From Neisseria mucosa (GTDB lineage Bacteria; Pseudomonadota; Gammaproteobacteria; Burkholderiales; Neisseriaceae), in NCBI RefSeq assembly GCF_013267835.1, contig NZ_CP053939.1, positions 992,001-1,056,000 of the forward strand: a stretch of DNA of 64,000 nucleotides. The letters run 5' to 3'. The notes under the pieces are model-generated. The model searched no databases. It saw only the letters and a list, made by a program, of their open reading frames with translations, and was not told the origin of the DNA. Below, piece after piece: positions 8,723 through 16,909 of the stretch (positions are counted from its first letter, which is position 1; every line of letters begins with the position of its first letter). The position numbers and the translations under genes are program-made.

Positions 8723-8938
8723 ATGCCCTACGTCAATATCAAAGTAACCGGCGGCAGCGAAGCCCCGAGTGCAGAGCAAAAAGCCGAATTAATCCGCGGC
8801 GTCACCGAATTACTCTCACGCGTTCTCAACAAAAACCCTGAGACAACCGTCGTCGTCATCGACGAAATCGATATGGACAACTGGGGCATAGGCGGCAAAA
8901 GCGTGACGGTTCGCCGTGCCGAAGCGCGCAATAAGTAA
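8723..8938 (+). CDS. 4-oxalocrotonate tautomerase family protein, 71 aa
   Basis: Small enol-keto tautomerase. The sequence starts MPYVNIKVTGG, so removal of Met exposes Pro1, the catalytic base of the family. Arg residues at the C-terminal end (VRRAEAR) fit the family. At 71 residues it is slightly longer than the classic 62-residue enzymes. An AAGGAAAAAG ribosome site precedes the ATG. No aromatic catabolism genes are near, so the substrate is unknown. It stands alone between mlaC-like and alaA, with DUS on both sides. Confidence 0.88.
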   Translation: MPYVNIKVTGGSEAPSAEQKAELIRGVTELLSRVLNKNPETTVVVIDEIDMDNWGIGGKSVTVRRAEARNK

Positions 8939-9022
8939 GCCTTGGCCGTCTGAAGCCCTTTTAATTTACCCGCAAAAAGAGTACATTTATCCCATTGTTA
9001 ACAATTTTACGGAACACACATC

Positions 9023-10237
9023 ATGGAGAAATTCCCCAAATCATCCAAACTGGACCACGTTTGCTACGACATCCGCGGCCCGGTTCACAAAAAAGCCCTG
9101 CAACTGGAAGAAGAAGGCAACAAAATCCTCAAGCTCAATATCGGCAATCCGGCTCCGTTCGGCTTTGAAGCGCCTGACGAAATCTTGGTTGACGTCATCC
9201 GCAACCTGCCGACTTCACAAGGCTATTGCGACTCCAAAGGCCTTTATTCCGCACGCAAAGCCATCGTCCACTACTACCAAACCAAAGGACTGCTCGACGT
9301 TACCGTCAACGACGTTTACATCGGCAACGGCGTCTCCGAATTGATTACCATGTCCATGCAGGCGCTGCTCAACGACGGCGACGAAATCCTGATTCCCGCA
9401 CCGGACTATCCTTTGTGGACCGCCGCCGCAACACTGGCAGGCGGCACCGTCCGCCATTATCTATGCGACGAAGAAAATAACTGGTTCCCCAACCTGGCCG
9501 ACATGGAAGCCAAAATTACGCCTAAAACCAAAGCCATCGTCGTCATCAACCCCAACAACCCGACAGGCGCGGTGTACAGCAAAGAAATCCTGCTCGAAAT
9601 CGCCGAATTGGCACGCAAACACGGCCTGATTATTTTTGCCGACGAAATTTACGACAAAATCCTCTACGACGACGCAGTACACCACCATATCGCCGCGCTT
9701 GCCCCCGACCTCCTGACCGTGACATTCAACGGCCTCTCGAAAGCCTACCGCGTTGCCGGATTCCGTCAAGGCTGGATGATACTCAACGGCCCGAAACATC
9801 ATGCAAAAGGCTATATCGAAGGCTTGGACATGCTCTCGTCTATGCGCCTTTGTGCCACCACACCCATGCAACACGCCATTCAGACGGCCTTAGGCGGATA
9901 CCAAAGCATCAACGAATTCCTCCTCCCAGGCGGCCGCCTGCTCGAGCAACGCAACAAAGCATGGGAACTGGTCAACCAGATTCCGGGCATATCCTGCGTC
10001 AAACCCATGGGTGCATTGTATATGTTCCCCAAAATCGATACCGAAATGTACAGCATCCACGACGACATGAAATTCATCTACGACTTACTCGTACGTGAAA
10101 AAGTCCTGTTCGTCCAAGGCACAGGCTTCAACTGGATACGCCCCGACCACTTCCGTATCGTTACCCTGCCGCCCGTTCATCAAATTGAAGAGGCCATGGG
10201 CAAACTCGAACGCTTCCTGCAAAACTACCGTCAATAA
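9023..10237 (+). CDS. alaA: Glutamate-pyruvate aminotransferase AlaA
   Basis: PLP-dependent class I aminotransferase of 404 residues that makes alanine from pyruvate and glutamate. The PLP lysine is Lys240 in FNGLSKAYRV, the same position as in E. coli AlaA (YfbQ), which the whole sequence closely resembles. NPNNPTGAVY and FADEIYDKI are the other cofactor-binding motifs, and the C-terminal FRIVTLPP carries the carboxylate-binding Arg. An AG-DUS lies inside the frame near 9877. The gene is followed by a DUS hairpin and then ssrA. Confidence 0.93.
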   Translation: MEKFPKSSKLDHVCYDIRGPVHKKALQLEEEGNKILKLNIGNPAPFGFEAPDEILVDVIRNLPTSQGYCDSKGLYSARKAIVHYYQTKGLLDVTVNDVYIGNGVSELITMSMQALLNDGDEILIPAPDYPLWTAAATLAGGTVRHYLCDEENNWFPNLADMEAKITPKTKAIVVINPNNPTGAVYSKEILLEIAELARKHGLIIFADEIYDKILYDDAVHHHIAALAPDLLTVTFNGLSKAYRVAGFRQGWMILNGPKHHAKGYIEGLDMLSSMRLCATTPMQHAIQTALGGYQSINEFLLPGGRLLEQRNKAWELVNQIPGISCVKPMGALYMFPKIDTEMYSIHDDMKFIYDLLVREKVLFVQGTGFNWIRPDHFRIVTLPPVHQIEEAMGKLERFLQNYRQ

Positions 10238-10249
10238 ACCTAAACAAAG

Positions 10250-10290
10250 AGGCCGTCTGAAAAAGCAAACCGCTGTTCAGACGGCCTTTT
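10250..10290. terminator. DUS-paired hairpin terminator of alaA
   Basis: Opposed AG-DUS (10250-10261 and 10276-10287) around a 14-base loop, ending in T5. Confidence 0.75.
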
Positions 10291-10305
10291 TAATCGAACA
10301 GCAAC

Positions 10306-10334
10306 TTGGCAAAGCCCGCCGACATGCGTATAAT
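10306..10334 (+). promoter_or_regulatory. Strong sigma-70 promoter of ssrA
   Basis: TTGGCA (10306-10311), exactly 17 bp, then a perfect TATAAT (10329-10334). The tmRNA 5' end at 10350 is 16 bases beyond, so a short leader is removed. Confidence 0.85.
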
Positions 10335-10349
10335 CAACCCTTCCTATCT

Positions 10350-10712
10350 GGGGGCGATCTTGGTTTCGACGGGGGTTGCAAAGCAGATGCGGGCATACCG
10401 GGGTCTCAGATTTCCCGTTAAACACTGAATCAAAATAGTCGCAAACGACGAAACTTACGCACTGGCCGCTTAAGGCCTGCCGTTGCAGCAGTTGGTCAAT
10501 GGGCTGTGTAGCGCAAGCTACCGCAACGTCATTCTACATTGACTGGTTTTCTGTCGGGTTACTTGGCAGGAAACGAGATTTAAGGTAACTGGTTCCCTGA
10601 AGGCCTGTTGGTCGGCATGATGGGGACGAGATTCTAAATAGACACAACTAAGTATGTAGAACGCTCTGTAGAGGACTTTCGGACGGGGGTTCGATTCCCC
10701 CCGCCTCCACCA
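10350..10712 (+). ncRNA. ssrA: tmRNA
   Basis: Transfer-messenger RNA that releases stalled ribosomes with SmpB. The 5' end GGGGGCG pairs with CGCCTCC before the encoded CCA at the 3' end, giving the alanine acceptor stem. The conserved tRNA-like segments TTGGTTTCGACGGGG and GGGTTCGATTCCCC are present. The tag frame begins with the resume codon GCA at 10441 and reads ANDETYALAA followed by TAA at 10471-10473, the Neisseria-type degradation tag. Total length is 363 bases, the usual one-piece form. Confidence 0.97.
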
Positions 10713-10717
10713 GATTT

Positions 10718-10756
10718 AAAGCGCAAACTTTTGATTTAAAAAGGTTTGCGCTTTTT
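10718..10756 (+). terminator. Rho-independent terminator of ssrA
   Basis: Stem AAAGCGCAAAC with GTTTGCGCTTT and a six-T run follow the tmRNA 3' end by 5 bases. It is not DUS-based. Confidence 0.9.
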
Positions 10757-10770
10757 TATAAACTTAAAAC

Positions 10771-10798
10771 AGGCCGTCTGAAACGTTTCAGACGGCCT
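10771..10798. terminator. Loop-less 28-bp perfect DUS palindrome
   Basis: Two AG-DUS joined head to head through AACGTT form a perfect 28-bp palindrome, followed by TTATTTT. It probably terminates the convergent EEP-family gene. Confidence 0.65.
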
Positions 10799-10878
10799 TA
10801 TTTTCTTCTCAAATATCTGAGTGAAAAACACTTTTTCTTTCAATACATTGCCAATGGTGCTTAAGAAAGATTTCAACC

Positions 10879-11664
10879 TTATATTTTTCTATCGGACTTC
10901 ATATCCATTTTACGATGCGGTCTAACTGTTACACTCAACGGCAGATGATCTGACAAATGCTGCCAGTCTTTACTGTTGTGAATTTCAGAATCGATGACAT
11001 CAAGGTTGCGCGTGTAAATGCGGTCAAGGCTGAGGATGGGCAGGCGCGAGGGGAAGGTTTTGGGGCGTTTGCCTGTATTATCGACGAATACTTCGTTCAA
11101 ATCTAATGCCCTGCCCAGCTCACGTGCTGATTTTTGCCGCCAGTCATTGAAATCGCCGGCAATAATCAAGGGGCTGTCAGGGTTGATGTGGCGGTCGACA
11201 TAGTCGCTGATGGCGCGGTATTGTTTGAGGCGGTCTGGCTCGCGCAGATTGAGGTGGACACACAGACACACCAGCGGATCTTCCCAACCTTCGGGTACGA
11301 CCTCGCAATGCAACAGGCCGCGTTGTTCAAGTTTGTTGACACTGATGTTGAGGTTGTTTTCCGTTTTCAGCGGCAGGCGGCTGAGAATGGCGTTGCCGTG
11401 GTGTCGTTTGGGATAGACGGCATTTTTGCCGTAGCTGCGATGATAATCGAGGCTGTCGCCGATGATGTCGTAATGCGGCGCATCGGGAAAGTCGGTACGG
11501 CGGCTTCTGTTGAGATGTTGTCCTTGGACTTCTTGTAAAAACAAAACGTCCGAACCCAATGCACCCAGCGCGTCAGCCATGCGGTTGACCTGCACTTTGC
11601 GGTTGAGCGCAGACATGCCTTTGTGCATATTGTAAGAAGTAATGGTAACTGGACGGGGAGACAT
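10879..11664 (-). CDS. Endonuclease/exonuclease/phosphatase (EEP) family protein, YbhP-like
   Basis: Metal-dependent phosphohydrolase of 261 residues with the DNase I-like fold. Family motifs are in order: TSYNMHKG, the metal ligand Glu in LQEVQ, the catalytic GDFNDW, and the final SDHLPL Asp-His pair. It lacks a signal peptide and most resembles E. coli YbhP. In enterobacteria that gene sits beside the cardiolipin synthase clsB; here no such partner is present. The substrate (nucleic acid, phospholipid or inositol-like) cannot be read from sequence. The last residues are highly basic. Confidence 0.85.
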   Translation of the reverse strand: MSPRPVTITSYNMHKGMSALNRKVQVNRMADALGALGSDVLFLQEVQGQHLNRSRRTDFPDAPHYDIIGDSLDYHRSYGKNAVYPKRHHGNAILSRLPLKTENNLNISVNKLEQRGLLHCEVVPEGWEDPLVCLCVHLNLREPDRLKQYRAISDYVDRHINPDSPLIIAGDFNDWRQKSARELGRALDLNEVFVDNTGKRPKTFPSRLPILSLDRIYTRNLDVIDSEIHNSKDWQHLSDHLPLSVTVRPHRKMDMKSDRKI

Positions 11665-11821
11665 GATGTGTGATGAAGCGGTTTATTTGTTTTAGTATAG
11701 CACCGGAGCGTGTGGTTTTACGGCAATTTTGGTTATACTTGTTTAACGAATAAAACGGCGTTTTGAGAGGGGGTTTCCCAATCAAAACGCCTTCTGTTTT
11801 TCAGACGGCCTTGCGTCCGAA

Positions 11822-12136
11822 TCAGTTGTTGATTACTTCAACATTGGTTTCAAAAGTAACGGTGTGTTGGTATTTAGATGCGGTTTTGCGTTTCGGATAA
11901 GGATATTTGGAAACGCTTTTCACTGCGCGTTCGTCCATTTCAGGATTGCCGCTGGATTGAATGATATTCACGCGGTCAACGTTGCCGGCAGGAGTCGTGA
12001 AAACATCCATCAAAACGGTTTTAACGCTGCCGTTTTGCGCTTTCATGGCTTCCAGAGTTTCGGTATCGGCTGCTTGTGCAGTACCGAATACAGCGGCAAA
12101 CAACAGGGCTGAGGCGAGGAGTTTAGTCGTTTTCAT
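11822..12136 (-). CDS. Exported TonB C-terminal-like protein, 104 aa
   Basis: The first 22 residues (MKTTKLLASALLFAAVFGTAQA) form a signal peptide. The remaining 82 residues resemble the C-terminal domain of TonB-type energy transducers: GNVDRVNIIQSSGNPEMDERAVKSV followed by a YPYPKR strand. TonB itself has an N-terminal membrane anchor and a Pro-rich spacer, both absent, so this is a free periplasmic domain. It cannot transduce energy from ExbBD by itself and may bind receptor TonB boxes or act in another way. A clear AAGGAC ribosome site precedes the start. It is monocistronic, between two divergent-strand DUS. Confidence 0.75.
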   Translation of the reverse strand: MKTTKLLASALLFAAVFGTAQAADTETLEAMKAQNGSVKTVLMDVFTTPAGNVDRVNIIQSSGNPEMDERAVKSVSKYPYPKRKTASKYQHTVTFETNVEVINN

Positions 12137-12196
12137 GTTTTAGTCCTTATTAGGGTTGTGGTTAGGTTTAAATATTTCAGACGGCCTGATTGATCG

Positions 12197-12865
12197 TTAT
12201 TTGAAATTCAAAATCGGCCAACCTTTTGCTTTGGCTTCTTTTTCCAGCTCGGCATCCGGATTGACGGCGACAGGTTCGTCCACAATACGCAGCAACGGCA
12301 AATCGTTTTTGGAGTCGCTGTAAAAATAAACCTTGCCGTAGCTTTCAAAGGTCTCGCCGCGCTCGGCAAGCCATTGGTTCAATCGGGTAATTTTGCCTTC
12401 TTTCAGGCTGGGCGTACCGACATAGTTGCCGGTATATCGGCCGTCTTCGCCGGTTTCAAGCTGCGTGCCGATAACGTTGTGAATACCGAAAAGATGGCAG
12501 ATCGGGGTAATGATGAATTCGTTGGTCGAAGAAATAACCAACATTTCGTCGCCCGCCATTTGATGGCTTTGCACCAGCATACGCTGCATCGGGGAAATAT
12601 ACGGAACAATATACTCGGCCATAAACTCGCGATGAAACTCAGCCAATTCTTCCTTGCTGAAACGAGCCAAAGGCGCGAGATGGAATTTAAGGAAGGCATC
12701 AATATCAAGACAACCGTTTTGATAGTCTTGGTAAAACTTTTCATTTTGCGCCTCGGTTTCAGCCGCATCGACTATGCCTTTTTTAATCAGGTATTGCGGC
12801 CAGGAGTGATCCGAATCGGTATTGATCAAGGTATTGTCGAGGTCGAAAATGGCAAGGTTTTTCAT
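12197..12865 (-). CDS. HAD-IB family phosphatase (SerB/CicA-like)
   Basis: Haloacid dehalogenase-fold phosphatase of 222 residues. Motif I is DLDNTL at residues 8-13, motif II the Ser-Ser-Thr of VISSTNEF, and motif III the Asp pair in YSDSKNDLP. The cap helices between motifs I and II are those of the HAD-IB (phosphoserine-phosphatase-like) group. The start at 12865 overlaps the hda stop by 4 bp (ATGA), so the two are translationally coupled. The physiological substrate is not evident; phosphoserine or a phosphorylated sugar are possible. Confidence 0.88.
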   Translation of the reverse strand: MKNLAIFDLDNTLINTDSDHSWPQYLIKKGIVDAAETEAQNEKFYQDYQNGCLDIDAFLKFHLAPLARFSKEELAEFHREFMAEYIVPYISPMQRMLVQSHQMAGDEMLVISSTNEFIITPICHLFGIHNVIGTQLETGEDGRYTGNYVGTPSLKEGKITRLNQWLAERGETFESYGKVYFYSDSKNDLPLLRIVDEPVAVNPDAELEKEAKAKGWPILNFK

Positions 12866-13530
12866 TGGGTTTCCTGTTGTTTTAAAAGCTGGCGCAAAAG
12901 CGGCAAAGTAATGCGCTTGCCCATCATAACGGCATAGTTGTCGAGGGTATCGAGCATTTGCATCAGACTGTCCATATCGCGCCGCCAATGGTTCAGCAGG
13001 TATTCGAAGATTTCCGGATCGATGGTTACCTGACGGGCAGCCGCCATGCTGACGAGCGCATCGATTTTTTCCCGGTCGGTCAGCGGTTTGACTTCGTAAA
13101 CCAGGCAATACGCCATGCGTGTGCGCAAGTCTTCACGGATAACGAGCTGCTGCGGCGTATATTCGGAACTCAAAAGCAAAAAACCTTTGCCGCTGTTGCG
13201 GAAGCGGTTGAAGATGGCAAATAGTAAAGCCTGTTCTTCATTATTAAGCTTTTCGATTTGGTCAATGGCAAGATATTCTGCATCCAACGCGGCTTCTGTC
13301 AGCGGCGTGGCGGCGGCGTCAATATAGAGGGCATTTCGTCCGGCATCGAGCGCCTGGGCGACCCATGCCTGCAAGAGATGGCTTTTGCCTGCGCCCTCTT
13401 CTCCCCAAACATAGATAAATTGCCCATGTTTGTGCTGCAACACATACACCAGCTCGGCATTTTCTGTTCCCAGAAATTTGTCGAAGCCGGGATAATCATG
13501 GCTGGCAAAATCGAAGATGAGCTGGTTCAC
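12862..13530 (-). CDS. hda: Hda, regulator of DnaA inactivation
   Basis: DnaA-related AAA+ protein of 222 residues that, bound to the sliding clamp, triggers ATP hydrolysis on DnaA and limits reinitiation. The N-terminus reads QLIFDF at residues 3-8, which fits a clamp-binding QLxxF motif. The Walker A loop GEEGAGKS is at 43-50, and the Walker B region is YLAIDQIEKL. DnaA's DNA-binding domain IV is missing, as expected for Hda. It is the first gene of the hda-HAD pair. Confidence 0.9.
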   Translation of the reverse strand: MNQLIFDFASHDYPGFDKFLGTENAELVYVLQHKHGQFIYVWGEEGAGKSHLLQAWVAQALDAGRNALYIDAAATPLTEAALDAEYLAIDQIEKLNNEEQALLFAIFNRFRNSGKGFLLLSSEYTPQQLVIREDLRTRMAYCLVYEVKPLTDREKIDALVSMAAARQVTIDPEIFEYLLNHWRRDMDSLMQMLDTLDNYAVMMGKRITLPLLRQLLKQQETQ

Positions 13531-13748
13531 AAAGGCGCACCGGTTAGGTTGAAATCGGCTTTATTTTACGTTGTTTTGCCGTCCACCATCAAGGATAAAG
13601 GCCGTCTGAAGCCTATACCTGCAACATATCTGCACTTCTAAACAGCTTACGGCATTGGTTTTATTCCGCTTTGGTTTTACAATGTCGAACTTCTCGCCGA
13701 AACATTTGTCTGTTCTTTTTCAGACGGCCTTTTTATTTGGGAACCCTA

Positions 13749-14387
13749 GTGATTTCTACCATTATCGATTTCATCCTCCATATCGACCAACACCTTGTCC
13801 ACCTCTCCGCCCAATACGGCCCGTGGATTTACGCGATTTTGTTTGTTGTGATTTTCTGCGAAACCGGTTTGGTCGTAACGCCGTTTTTACCCGGCGACTC
13901 GCTGCTGTTTGCTGCCGGCGGTATCGCGGCCATCGGCGGCATGAACATCCACGTCATGGTATTGCTGCTGTTAGCGGCTGCCATTTTAGGCGATGCGGCC
14001 AACTTTATGATTGGCAAGTATTTTGGACAAAAACTGTTTGCCAATCCTGATTCCAAAATTTTCCGCCGTTCGTATTTGGAAAAAACCCATGCGTTCTATG
14101 AAAAACACGGCGGCAAAACCATCATCATTGCGCGCTTTGTACCGATTGTGCGGACGTTTGCGCCATTTGTCGCCGGTATGGGCGATATGCACTACGCAAC
14201 GTTTATCCGTTACAACATTATCGGCGCAGTGTTGTGGGTATTGTTGTTTTCCTATGCAGGCTACTTCTTCGCCAATATCCCCGTCGTCAAAAACAATCTG
14301 GGCTTAGTCATGGCGGCAATCATCGTGATTTCGATTTTACCTGCGGTAGTCGAAATTATCCGAGCCAAACTTAATGCCAAAAAATAA
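13749..14387 (+). CDS. DedA family membrane protein
   Basis: Integral membrane protein of 213 residues from the DedA/SNARE-associated family, members of which act in lipid (undecaprenyl phosphate or phospholipid) flipping and envelope stability. The motif [19 protein letters not shown] and the downstream [17 protein letters not shown], with the conserved Arg, are present. About five membrane segments are visible. The start is uncertain: I prefer GTG at 13749 ([10 protein letters not shown]), because earlier in-frame codons translate a DUS (SDG/FFRRPF type residues). It lies 46 bases upstream of patA on the same strand. Confidence 0.87.
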   Translation: MISTIIDFILHIDQHLVHLSAQYGPWIYAILFVVIFCETGLVVTPFLPGDSLLFAAGGIAAIGGMNIHVMVLLLLAAAILGDAANFMIGKYFGQKLFANPDSKIFRRSYLEKTHAFYEKHGGKTIIIARFVPIVRTFAPFVAGMGDMHYATFIRYNIIGAVLWVLLFSYAGYFFANIPVVKNNLGLVMAAIIVISILPAVVEIIRAKLNAKK

Positions 14388-14433
14388 CAATCAATCGAAA
14401 AGTTTGAAAGTTTAAACACATCAAGGAATTGTC

Positions 14434-15870
14434 ATGCCGTTGCTGTCTATTGAATTTGCGGTATTCTTTATCGTATTTTTGCCCTTGTACTGGGCATTTG
14501 CACGTTTGCCGCAAGTTCAAAACGTTTTACTTTTGGTTGCCGGGCTGGGCTGGCTTTACCGTATCGACCCCATTTTTGCCGCGCTGATTTTGGTTTACTC
14601 GTCTGTGGTTTACCTGATCAGCGTGCTGATGTTTTCTGAAAACGAGAATATCCGCAAATTTTGGCTGGGTTGCGGTATTTCAGCGGCATTGACTGTTTTG
14701 TGTTTCTTCAAATATTTCGACTTTTTCCGCCCGATTATTCAGCAATATACAGGACAAAGCGCCGTCATCGACATTATTTTGCCTCTGGGCTTGTCTTATT
14801 ACACCTTCCAATCGCTGGCTTACTTGGTGTATTGCTACCGCGAGCCTAAAGGAGACCATTTTGAATGGCACGAGCTCCTACTGCATCTGAGCTTCTTCCC
14901 CACCATCACATCCGGCCCGATTATCCGTGCGGCCGCTTTTAAAAGCATAGACGGCGAACAAGCGGGCGCATTGGCGCAAATCCGCACCAAACAAGCACGC
15001 CAACTGATTTATCCGGCGTTGGCGGTCGGCCTGATTGTGTTGGGCATTGCCAAAAAATGGTGGCTTGCCGGCGTATTGGCGGAAGGCTGGGTATCGCCTG
15101 TTTTTGAAAATCCGGCTCAGTTCGACGGCTGGGGCGTGTTGTCTGCAATTTATGGCTACACCTTCCAACTCTTTTTCGACTTTTCCGGCTATTCGGATTT
15201 GGTCATCGGCTTGGCCATGCTGCTCGGCTTCCAGCTGCCGAAAAACTTCGCCGCGCCGCTTCGTGCCATCAACATCCGCGACTTCTGGGACAGATGGCAC
15301 ATCAGCCTGTCCACTTGGATTCGCGACTATATCTATATCCCTTTGGGCGGCAGCAAAAAAGGCTTCGGACGCACCCAGCTCAATCTGATGATTGCCATGT
15401 TGCTTTCCGGCATTTGGCATGGCTACGGCTGGAGCTTTTTGATTTGGGGCGCGCTGCACGGTGCGGCCTTGGTATTGCTTAACTGCGGCGACAAAATCGT
15501 CGGCCGCAATGCCTTAGGCCGTCTGAAAATCGGCAAACCGCTCGCCTGGCTGTTTACCTTCCATTTCGTTTGTTTCGCGTTTGTCGTGTTCAACAGCGCA
15601 ACGCTTGCCGATACGGAAATGCTGTTCAGCGCCTTATTTGCCAATGATAAAGGTTGGAACGCGCCTCTGCCGACCGACCTCATGTTGCTGGGTGCCTTTG
15701 CACTGATGCTTTTGCTGTACCCGTATTTGCTTCGCTTATTTGAAGCATCGGTAAAAGGCTTGGACAAACTGCCTGCATGGCTGTGGTTTATCCCTATCAC
15801 GCTTATCCTCGCCCTGATTATCGTCCTCGCCCCGTCCGGCATTCCCGGCTTTATTTACGCCAACTTCTAA
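14434..15870 (+). CDS. patA: Peptidoglycan O-acetyltransferase membrane subunit PatA
   Basis: Membrane-bound O-acyltransferase (MBOAT) of 478 residues that moves acetyl groups across the inner membrane for peptidoglycan O-acetylation. Family hallmarks: GYTFQLFFDFSGYSDLVIG, NIRDFWDRWHISLSTWIRDYIYIPLGGS, and the catalytic-region His in LSGIWHG. About eleven membrane segments are visible. AAGGAA precedes the ATG. The next gene (patB) starts 10 bases after the stop, and ape1 overlaps patB, so all three form one operon. An alginate acetylase AlgI would look similar, but the neighbours settle the assignment. An AG-DUS lies in frame near 15523. Confidence 0.93.
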   Translation: MPLLSIEFAVFFIVFLPLYWAFARLPQVQNVLLLVAGLGWLYRIDPIFAALILVYSSVVYLISVLMFSENENIRKFWLGCGISAALTVLCFFKYFDFFRPIIQQYTGQSAVIDIILPLGLSYYTFQSLAYLVYCYREPKGDHFEWHELLLHLSFFPTITSGPIIRAAAFKSIDGEQAGALAQIRTKQARQLIYPALAVGLIVLGIAKKWWLAGVLAEGWVSPVFENPAQFDGWGVLSAIYGYTFQLFFDFSGYSDLVIGLAMLLGFQLPKNFAAPLRAINIRDFWDRWHISLSTWIRDYIYIPLGGSKKGFGRTQLNLMIAMLLSGIWHGYGWSFLIWGALHGAALVLLNCGDKIVGRNALGRLKIGKPLAWLFTFHFVCFAFVVFNSATLADTEMLFSALFANDKGWNAPLPTDLMLLGAFALMLLLYPYLLRLFEASVKGLDKLPAWLWFIPITLILALIIVLAPSGIPGFIYANF

Positions 15871-15880
15871 GGAGCAGAAC

Positions 15881-16909
15881 ATGAAACGCTTTATCTCCCT
15901 GTTTGTTTCGATTCTGCTCAGTGCGGTTGCGTTGACGTGGTTTGCCCAAAACTCCATCAATGCCTATTGGCAGCAGACCTATCATGAAAACAGTCCGCTT
16001 GAGCCTTTATCCGAATACGCTTGGTGGCGTATCGGTGCGGATTGGCAACAAAAAGCCTACGAATTTTCAGACGGCCTGAAAGCTTCACTGGAAGCAGAAG
16101 ACGCTTTGGTTTCGGAAGACTCTGGCATTGAAACAACAAGGCCGTCTGAAAATATGGAAAACATTGAGACATCGGACAATCAAAAAGAGACTGCTGCTTC
16201 TGATGCGGCTAACAATACGGATACCGCCGCCAGCGAGCCAAGCAATCAGGCTGATCAGTCGGCAATGCAGGTTGTATTGAAAAAAGGCAACAAAGTTTTC
16301 TTTGCCGGCGACTCGCTGATGCAGGGCGTTGCACCTTTCGTACAAAAACACCTCAAGCAAGAATATGGCGTACAATCGGTCAACCTCAGCAAACAAAGCA
16401 CCGGCTTGTCCTACCCCAACTTCTTCGACTGGCCGAAAACCATCGAACAAACTTTGCAAAAAGAACCCGACATCCGCGTTTTGGTTGTATTCTTAGGCCC
16501 TAACGACCCTTGGGATTTCCCGATGGGTAAAAAATACCTGAAGTTCGCCTCCCCTGAATGGGAAGCGGAATACCTCAGCCGCGTCCGCCGTATTCTTGAT
16601 GCAGCCTCCACACATGATGTCCAAGTCATTTGGCTGGGCATTCCTTACATGAAAAAAGCCAAGCTCAACGAACAGATGCGCTACCTCGACAAAATCCTGT
16701 CGGGTACGGTGTCGCCTCAAGCCATCTGGCTGCCAACTGACAAACTGTTGAGCAATGGCGCAGAAGAATATGCCGACTCTGTCAAAGTCAACGGAAAAAT
16801 CATCCGTTACCGCAGCAAGGACGGCATCCACTTTTCCGCAGAAGGCCAAAAACTATTGGCCGAAAAAATTATGGAAAAAATTAATTTTACACACGATACA
16901 CAACCATGA
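15881..16909 (+). CDS. patB: Peptidoglycan O-acetyltransferase PatB
   Basis: Periplasmic SGNH-fold enzyme that transfers acetyl from PatA to the C6 hydroxyl of MurNAc. The N-terminal helix at residues 4-23 anchors it to the membrane. The triad is Ser145 (GDSLMQ), Asp314 and His317 (DGIHFS). These are each 12 higher than Ser133/Asp302/His305 that I recall for gonococcal PatB, so the enzyme domain is collinear and the linker is longer. The linker (about 60-130) is Ser/Ala/Asn/Glu-rich and contains two AG-DUS in opposite orientation (16066-16077 and 16139-16150). AAGGAG lies before the start; the stop overlaps ape1. Confidence 0.93.
   Translation: MKRFISLFVSILLSAVALTWFAQNSINAYWQQTYHENSPLEPLSEYAWWRIGADWQQKAYEFSDGLKASLEAEDALVSEDSGIETTRPSENMENIETSDNQKETAASDAANNTDTAASEPSNQADQSAMQVVLKKGNKVFFAGDSLMQGVAPFVQKHLKQEYGVQSVNLSKQSTGLSYPNFFDWPKTIEQTLQKEPDIRVLVVFLGPNDPWDFPMGKKYLKFASPEWEAEYLSRVRRILDAASTHDVQVIWLGIPYMKKAKLNEQMRYLDKILSGTVSPQAIWLPTDKLLSNGAEEYADSVKVNGKIIRYRSKDGIHFSAEGQKLLAEKIMEKINFTHDTQP

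Noticed and set aside
14878..15459. 193-codon frame opposite patA
   Set aside because: It lies wholly within patA, has no ribosome site and no family character; patA has all MBOAT motifs.
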